From Candidatus Avispirillum faecium (GTDB lineage Bacteria; Bacillota; Clostridia; Oscillospirales; CAG-272): DNA of 45,452 bases. The notes under the pieces were generated by a model, which worked only from the letters and a program-made list of their open reading frames with translations, was not told the DNA's origin and did no database searches. Where the stretch lies: contig CAJFOI010000049.1 in assembly GCA_904396155.1 (NCBI GenBank), positions 1 to 45,452 of the forward strand, in the 5' to 3' direction. The translations under genes and the position numbers were made by a program. This document shows positions 40,943 to 45,452 of this stretch, piece by piece (within the stretch, counting starts at the first letter, position 1; every line of letters begins with the position of its first letter).

Positions 40943-43312
40943 ATGTATCAGGTACAAAAAAGAGACGGAAAAATCACAGAATTCGATCTGTCAAAGATCA
41001 GCAATGCCATCACCATGGCGTTTGAAGCACAGGAAAAGGACTTCGTCCCCTCTGTCATCGATTTTCTGGCCCTCAAGGTCACCGCAAATTTTGAGCCCAA
41101 AATCAAGGATGGTCTGATCGCCGTAGAAGATATTCAGGACAGTGTAGAATCCGTACTGGTACAGGCCGGCTATGACGATGTGGCAAAGGCTTACATTTTA
41201 TACCGCCGTCAGCGGGAAAAGCTGCGCAATATCAAATCCACGCTGCTGGATTATAAGGAAATCGTGGACAACTACGTGAAGCTCAACGACTGGAGAGTCA
41301 AGGAAAACTCCACCGTCACCTATTCGGTGGGGGGGCTAATCCTCTCCAACTCCGGCGCCATCACCGCCAACTACTGGCTGTCTGAAATCTACGACGATGA
41401 GATCTCCTCTGCACACAGAAACGCAGACATCCATATCCACGATCTTTCCATGCTCACCGGCTACTGCGCGGGCTGGTCCCTGCGGCAGCTGATCAAAGAA
41501 GGACTGGGCGGCGTGCCCGGCAAGATCACCAGCGCCCCTGCAAGCCACCTGGCGACCCTGTGCAACCAGATGGTCAACTTCCTTGGAATCATGCAAAACG
41601 AGTGGGCCGGCGCCCAGGCGTTCTCCTCCTTTGACACCTACCTGGCACCTTTTGTCAAGGTGGATAACTTGTCCTATGATCAGGTAAAAAAGTGCATTGA
41701 AAGCTTCATCTACGGCGTAAATACGCCCTCCAGATGGGGCACCCAGGCGCCTTTCTCCAATATCACCCTGGACTGGACCGTTCCTGCGGACCTGGCGGAG
41801 CAAAACTGCATCGTCGGCGGCAAGGAAATGGACTTCAAGTACAAGGACTGCAAGAAGGAAATGGATATGGTCAACCGCGCCTTCATCGAAATCATGATCG
41901 AAGGCGACGCCAACGGCCGGGGCTTCCAGTATCCCATCCCCACCTATTCCATCACCCGGGATTTTGACTGGTCCGAAACGGAAAACAATAAGCTGCTTTT
42001 TGAGATGACCGCAAAGTACGGCACGCCCTACTTTTCCAACTATATCAACTCCGACATGGAACCCAGCGACGTGCGGTCCATGTGCTGCCGCCTGCGTCTG
42101 GACCTGCGGGAGCTGCGCAAAAAATCCGGCGGCTTCTTCGGAAGCGGTGAATCCACCGGCTCCGTAGGTGTTGTGACCATCAATATGCCCCGGATCGCAT
42201 ATCTTTCCGATAGCCCCGAAGACTTCTACCGGAGACTGGATCATATTATGGATCTGTCTGCCCGCAGCCTGAAGATCAAACGCACGGTCATCACCAAGCT
42301 GATGAATGAAGGGCTGTATCCTTACACCAAACGGTACCTGGGCACCTTTGACAACCATTTCTCCACCATCGGACTGGTGGGCATGAATGAAGCGGGCCTC
42401 AACGCAAAATGGCTGCGCAAGGATATGACCCATCCCGAAACCCTTCAGTTCACCAAGGATGTACTGGACCACATGCGGGAACGCCTGTCCGATTATCAGG
42501 AAATGTACGGCGACCTTTATAACTTGGAGGCAACACCTGCCGAATCCACCAGCTACCGCCTGGCAAAGCACGACAAGAAGCGGTATCCGGATATCATCAC
42601 CGCACACGAAGGTGCAACCCCTTACTACACCAATTCCTCCCACCTGCCTGTGGGATATACCGACGACATTTTCTCCGCGCTGGAGCTTCAGGACGACCTC
42701 CAGACCCGGTACACCTCCGGCACCGTGTTCCACGCCTTCCTGGGTGAAAAGCTGCCGGATTGGAAGTCCGCCGCAAATCTGGTGCGCAAAATTGCGGAAA
42801 ACTTCACGCTGCCTTACTATACCCTGTCCCCCACCTACTCCGTCTGCAAGGATCACGGGTATATTGCCGGGGAGCAGTTCACCTGCCCCACCTGTGGTGC
42901 GAAGACAGAAGTATACTCCCGGATCACCGGCTACTACCGTCCGGTTCTCAACTGGAACGACGGCAAGACTCAGGAGTACAAGGACCGTGTGGTCTACAAT
43001 ATCGATACTTCTGTAGTACGGCGCAGCAAACTGCTGAAGGATACGGCAAAGGAGCAGACAGATGTGCCCACGACCGACGACACTGTCCTGCTCTTCGCCA
43101 CCAAAACCTGCCCCAAGTGCAAGGTTGCCCAGTCTCTGCTGGACAAAGCAGGCATCTCCTACACAAAGCTTTACGTAGAAGACGAAGAGGCGCTTGCCAA
43201 GAAACTGGGACTGCGTCAGGCGCCCACGCTCGTGGTTGGAGAACAGCAGTTCACGGACGTGGCCGGCATCAAGGCATTTTTGGATAAGACCGCAAAGGTC
43301 GCTGTCGAATAA
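40943..43312 (+). CDS. nrdD: Anaerobic ribonucleotide reductase NrdD fused to a redoxin domain
   Basis: The 789-residue class III reductase makes dNTPs from NTPs using a glycyl radical. An N-terminal ATP-cone starts at MYQVQKRDGKITEFD. The catalytic barrel follows, then a zinc site (Cys635, Cys648, Cys651 with His638 nearby) and the glycyl-radical segment SRITGYY with Gly663. About 60 residues later a glutaredoxin/NrdH-like domain begins (LLFATKTCPKCKVAQ, Cys723/Cys726; QAPTLVV cis-Pro motif), which ordinary NrdD lacks. ATG 40943 follows AAAGGAG. trxB starts 21 bases downstream. The activase NrdG is not in the window. The fused redoxin suggests disulfide-based rather than formate reduction. 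Confidence 0.93.
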   Translation: MYQVQKRDGKITEFDLSKISNAITMAFEAQEKDFVPSVIDFLALKVTANFEPKIKDGLIAVEDIQDSVESVLVQAGYDDVAKAYILYRRQREKLRNIKSTLLDYKEIVDNYVKLNDWRVKENSTVTYSVGGLILSNSGAITANYWLSEIYDDEISSAHRNADIHIHDLSMLTGYCAGWSLRQLIKEGLGGVPGKITSAPASHLATLCNQMVNFLGIMQNEWAGAQAFSSFDTYLAPFVKVDNLSYDQVKKCIESFIYGVNTPSRWGTQAPFSNITLDWTVPADLAEQNCIVGGKEMDFKYKDCKKEMDMVNRAFIEIMIEGDANGRGFQYPIPTYSITRDFDWSETENNKLLFEMTAKYGTPYFSNYINSDMEPSDVRSMCCRLRLDLRELRKKSGGFFGSGESTGSVGVVTINMPRIAYLSDSPEDFYRRLDHIMDLSARSLKIKRTVITKLMNEGLYPYTKRYLGTFDNHFSTIGLVGMNEAGLNAKWLRKDMTHPETLQFTKDVLDHMRERLSDYQEMYGDLYNLEATPAESTSYRLAKHDKKRYPDIITAHEGATPYYTNSSHLPVGYTDDIFSALELQDDLQTRYTSGTVFHAFLGEKLPDWKSAANLVRKIAENFTLPYYTLSPTYSVCKDHGYIAGEQFTCPTCGAKTEVYSRITGYYRPVLNWNDGKTQEYKDRVVYNIDTSVVRRSKLLKDTAKEQTDVPTTDDTVLLFATKTCPKCKVAQSLLDKAGISYTKLYVEDEEALAKKLGLRQAPTLVVGEQQFTDVAGIKAFLDKTAKVAVE

Positions 43313-43333
43313 ATACAGGAGAAACGCCTTCAT

Positions 43334-44260
43334 ATGTATGATATCATCATTGTCGGCGCAGGACCCGCCGGGCTTACAGCAGCGCTGTACGCCCGGCGGG
43401 CCGAAAAGCATGTGCTGATTTTGGAGAAAGACACCTTCGGCGGTCAGATCACGTTCTCGCCGAAAATCGAAAACTATCCCGGCTTTGCCGAGATCAGCGG
43501 CAACGCGCTGGCGGACCTGCTGGTGGACCAGACACTGGCGCAGGGCGCGGAAATCGAGCTGGGGACCGTGCAGGCGGTATCTTTGGAAAGCGACGGCACC
43601 AAAACCGTAACCACTGCAGAGGGAGATACATACCGGACCCGTGCGGTGATTCTGGCAAACGGCGCTCGCCACCGTATGCTGGGACTGCCCGGAGAGGCGG
43701 CCTTGGTAGGCAAGGGCATTTCCTTCTGTGCCGTCTGCGACGGCGCCTTTTACAAAGGGAAGGAAGTAGCTGTGGTAGGCGGAGGAAACACCGCCCTCCA
43801 GGAGGCGGTATTGCTTTCCGACGGATGCAGAAAGGTGACGGTGATCCAAAATCTGGACCACTTTACCGGAGAAGAAAAGCTTTTGAAGATCCTGCAGGAA
43901 AGAGAAAATGTGGAACTGATCCCCGGCACGATCGTGTCGGGACTGGAAGCAGAAAACGGCGAGCTTGCCGCCATCCGCTGCAGGCCTTACGCCGGTGGTG
44001 AAGAATTTACAAAAAAGCTGGACGGACTGTTTGTGGCCATCGGCCTTGCCCCGGACAACCAGGCCTTTGCAGACATTGCAAAGCTGGACGAGGGGGGATA
44101 CTTTGCCGCAGGCGAGGATTGCCGCACCGCCACGCCGGGGGTGTTTATTGCAGGAGACTGCCGGGCAAAGCGCATACGGCAGATCACCACTGCGGCAGCC
44201 GACGGCTCTGTGGCTGCCCTTGCCGCCTGTACCTATCTGGACGAAGAAACCGTATCCTAA
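43334..44260 (+). CDS. trxB: Thioredoxin reductase-like flavoprotein
   Basis: The 308-residue flavoprotein has FAD-binding IIIVGAGPAGLTAALYARRA (4-23), the redox pair CAVC (Cys132, Cys135) in ISFCAVCDGAFY, an NAD(P)H-binding VVGGGNTALQEA (about 147-158) and the late GVFIAGDCRAKRIRQITTAAADG. It reduces a thioredoxin or glutaredoxin-like partner. The partner is probably the redoxin domain fused to NrdD, encoded just upstream, since no separate thioredoxin gene is present here. Some clostridial members use ferredoxin or F420 instead of NADPH; the binding motif here favours a pyridine nucleotide. Confidence 0.92.
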   Translation: MYDIIIVGAGPAGLTAALYARRAEKHVLILEKDTFGGQITFSPKIENYPGFAEISGNALADLLVDQTLAQGAEIELGTVQAVSLESDGTKTVTTAEGDTYRTRAVILANGARHRMLGLPGEAALVGKGISFCAVCDGAFYKGKEVAVVGGGNTALQEAVLLSDGCRKVTVIQNLDHFTGEEKLLKILQERENVELIPGTIVSGLEAENGELAAIRCRPYAGGEEFTKKLDGLFVAIGLAPDNQAFADIAKLDEGGYFAAGEDCRTATPGVFIAGDCRAKRIRQITTAAADGSVAALAACTYLDEETVS

Positions 44261-44276
44261 CGACAAGAGGTGAAAC

Positions 44277-44930
44277 ATGTTCCAATACTGCTTTTTTGAT
44301 TTGGATGGAACCATCACGGATCCCAAAATCGGCATCACCTCCGCGGTGGCATATGCCCTGGAAAAATACGGCATCACCGTAGAGGACAAGGATCAGCTCA
44401 CCACCTTTATCGGCCCGCCCCTTCACGAATCCTTTTGCAAATTCTTTGGATTTTCCAATATGGCGGCATATGATGCCGTGGACAAATACAGGGAGTACTA
44501 CAAGGCCCAGGGGATTTTTGAAAATTTCCTCTACGACGGAATGGCGGATCTTCTAAAGCACCTGCAGCAGGCGGGAAAACAGGTGATCATGGCCACTTCC
44601 AAACCGGAGGTCTTTGCCCGGCAGATCGCGGAGCATTTTCAGATCGATTCGTATTTTACCTGCATCACCGGAAGCAACCTGGATGGTACCCGGGTGGCAA
44701 AGGCGGAGGTCATCGCCTGTGCCATGGAGCGCATTGGCAAAAAGGATGCTACAGACGCAGTCATGATCGGAGACCGGATGCACGACATCATCGGCGCAAA
44801 AAAAACGGGAATGCAGTCCATCGGCGTCCTGTACGGATACGGGAACCGGGAGGAGCTGGAAGCGGCCGGCGCGGACTATATTGTTCCCTCCGTTGCAGAC
44901 TTGGAAAAGCTGCTGCTCACTCTAAAATAA
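44277..44930 (+). CDS. HAD family phosphatase in the nrdD operon
   Basis: The 217-residue HAD hydrolase has motif I DLDGTITD (9-16), motif II MATSKPE (about 103-109), and motif IV MIGDRMHDIIGAK (about 161-173). It resembles phosphoglycolate phosphatase and the YjjG-like nucleotidases. It starts 16 bases after trxB and ends at a strong terminator, so it is the third gene of the nrdD operon. A role in dephosphorylating nucleotides during dNTP supply would fit that position but is inference. Confidence 0.88.
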   Translation: MFQYCFFDLDGTITDPKIGITSAVAYALEKYGITVEDKDQLTTFIGPPLHESFCKFFGFSNMAAYDAVDKYREYYKAQGIFENFLYDGMADLLKHLQQAGKQVIMATSKPEVFARQIAEHFQIDSYFTCITGSNLDGTRVAKAEVIACAMERIGKKDATDAVMIGDRMHDIIGAKKTGMQSIGVLYGYGNREELEAAGADYIVPSVADLEKLLLTLK

Positions 44931-44958
44931 AAAGGCCCCTGTGTAAGGGGCCTTTTTT
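44931..44958 (+). terminator. Terminator of the nrdD-trxB-HAD operon
   Basis: GGCCCC (44934-44939) pairs with GGGGCC (44947-44952) around TGTGTAA, flanked by an A-run and followed by six T. The hairpin is a derivative of the 3' hairpin of the repeat family that follows. Confidence 0.88.
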
Positions 44959-44960
44959 CT

Positions 44961-45024
44961 TAAGCCTCCTCTGTGCGGGGGCTGCGCAGCAGACCCGAGG
45001 GTGGTGGCACGGCGCAGCTACCAC
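44961..45024 (+). repeat. Degenerate 5' module of the repeat family
   Basis: AAGCCTCCTCTGTGCGGGGG, then GGTGGCACGGCGCAG followed by a divergent CTACCAC. It has lost the second arm of the stem and the 3' module. Confidence 0.6.
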
Positions 45025-45030
45025 TAAATA

Positions 45031-45144
45031 AAGCCTCCCCTTCCTTGTGAAGGGGAGGTGGCTCGGCGCAGCCGTGACGGAGGGGTTGTAAAAACAAACA
45101 ATCCCCCACCCGCTTCGCGGGAGCCCCCTTTGCACAAGGGGGCC
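45031..45144 (+). repeat. Intergenic structured repeat, complete copy
   Basis: A 114-base unit with CCTCCCC/GGGGAGG, CGGC-GCA-GCCG, GGGGTTGT/ACAATCCCC, CCCGC/GCGGG and CCCCC/GGGGG. It is the first complete member of a tandem group. Confidence 0.85.
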
Positions 45145-45156
45145 ATATCTCACTTA

Positions 45157-45189
45157 AAGCCTCCCCTGTGCAGGGAGACCACACCTCGC
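45157..45189 (+). repeat. Truncated 5' hairpin of the repeat family
   Basis: AAGCCTCCCCTGTGCAGGGAG then ACCACACCTCG. Only the first hairpin remains. Confidence 0.55.
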
Positions 45190-45192
45190 TTT

Positions 45193-45306
45193 AAGCCTCC
45201 CCTGTGTAAGGGGAGGTGTCGCAACTATGTTGCGACGGAGGGGTTGTATATGTAAGGACAATCCCTCAGTCGACTACGTCGACAGCTCCCTTTACACAAG
45301 GGAGCC
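45193..45306 (+). repeat. Intergenic structured repeat, complete variant copy
   Basis: Also exactly 114 bases, but the second stem is TCGCAAC-TAT-GTTGCGA (45219-45235) and the fourth is GTCGAC-TAC-GTCGAC (45269-45283), both unlike the neighbouring copies in sequence yet fully paired. The closing hairpin is GCTCCC/GGGAGC, again compensated. Confidence 0.85.
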
Positions 45307-45318
45307 ATATTTCACTTA

Positions 45319-45437
45319 AAGCCTCCCCTTCCTTGTGAAGGGGAGGTGGCACGGCGCAGCCGTGACGGAGGAGTTGTGTAACAAACAATCCCCCACCCGC
45401 TTCGCGGGAGCCCCCTTTACACAAGGGGGCCTTTTTT
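45319..45437 (+). repeat. Intergenic structured repeat ending in a terminator
   Basis: A 113-base unit (to 45431) with CACGGC-GCA-GCCGTG and CCCGC/GCGGG stems. Its closing hairpin (CCCCC 45411-45415, GGGGG 45425-45429) is followed by six T, so the end of the unit has intrinsic-terminator form. The remaining 15 bases of the window hold nothing recognisable. Confidence 0.85.
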
Positions 45438-45452
45438 CTGAAAATTTTCAAA

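Noticed and set aside
41336-44389. A 1017-codon open frame antisense to nrdD and trxB
   Set aside because: It is a shadow of strongly coding sequence on the other strand; the plus-strand proteins have full family motifs.
44961-45431. CRISPR array interpretation of the tandem repeats
   Set aside because: Units are more than 110 bases with paired stems and variable short linkers, not short repeats with unique spacers, and no cas gene is present.

Overview
The window looks like chromosomal DNA of an anaerobic gut Firmicute, most likely class Clostridia and near Oscillospirales/Ruminococcaceae (inference). The evidence is a Gram-positive gene set (FtsEX with a PcsB-like hydrolase, TadA, GreA, YnbB-type PLP protein), strong AGGAGG-type ribosome binding sites, sigma-A promoters with 17-base spacers, an anaerobic ribonucleotide reductase, dockerin-bearing secreted proteins, a bile salt hydrolase-like enzyme and a GH127-like enzyme. 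No rRNA, CRISPR array, phage or insertion sequence was seen.

Layout. 1-313: inverted copy of a structured intergenic repeat, then the promoter of a MarR regulator and a heterodimeric ABC exporter (314-4515). 4589-7160 (minus): an AlgI/AlgJ-like O-acetylation pair. 7287-9522: tRNA-Tyr, tRNA-Thr, a BNR-repeat protein, an ECF transporter S component and tRNA-Glu. 9667-16468: a secreted DUF4091-dockerin protein, a HAD phosphatase, an arginase-fold protein lacking one metal ligand, tadA, a methionine gamma-lyase family protein and a cytidylate-kinase-like protein. 16519-21557 (minus): an unusual operon of two zinc-ribbon ABC exporters flanking a DUF1854 protein. 21707-30357 (minus): RpiB-like isomerase, membrane-anchored hypothetical protein, GreA, S41 protease, PcsB-like M23 protein, FtsX, FtsE, CdaR/PucR-type regulator and RsmE. 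30578-37373 (plus): tRNA-Gln, Nudix hydrolase, AIM24 protein, bile salt hydrolase-like enzyme, PHP phosphoesterase, GH127-like enzyme and patatin. 37432-39351 (minus): an esterase-like hydrolase and aspartate-semialdehyde dehydrogenase. 39542-44930 (plus): a cohesin-like/dockerin surface protein, then nrdD (fused to a glutaredoxin-like domain), trxB and a HAD phosphatase. 44931-45452: tandem copies of the same intergenic repeat.

The strongest signals beyond ordinary annotation are: (1) a family of ~111-126 base repeats built from consecutive stem-loops, whose stems differ between copies but stay paired, and whose last hairpin sometimes serves as a terminator; (2) the ABC-DUF1854-ABC operon; (3) the NrdD-redoxin fusion followed by thioredoxin reductase, preceded by three NrdR-like boxes; (4) a 29-base palindrome covering the rsmE -35 region; (5) a structured leader in front of the ECF S component. 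Everything here was read by eye; no database search or folding program was run.
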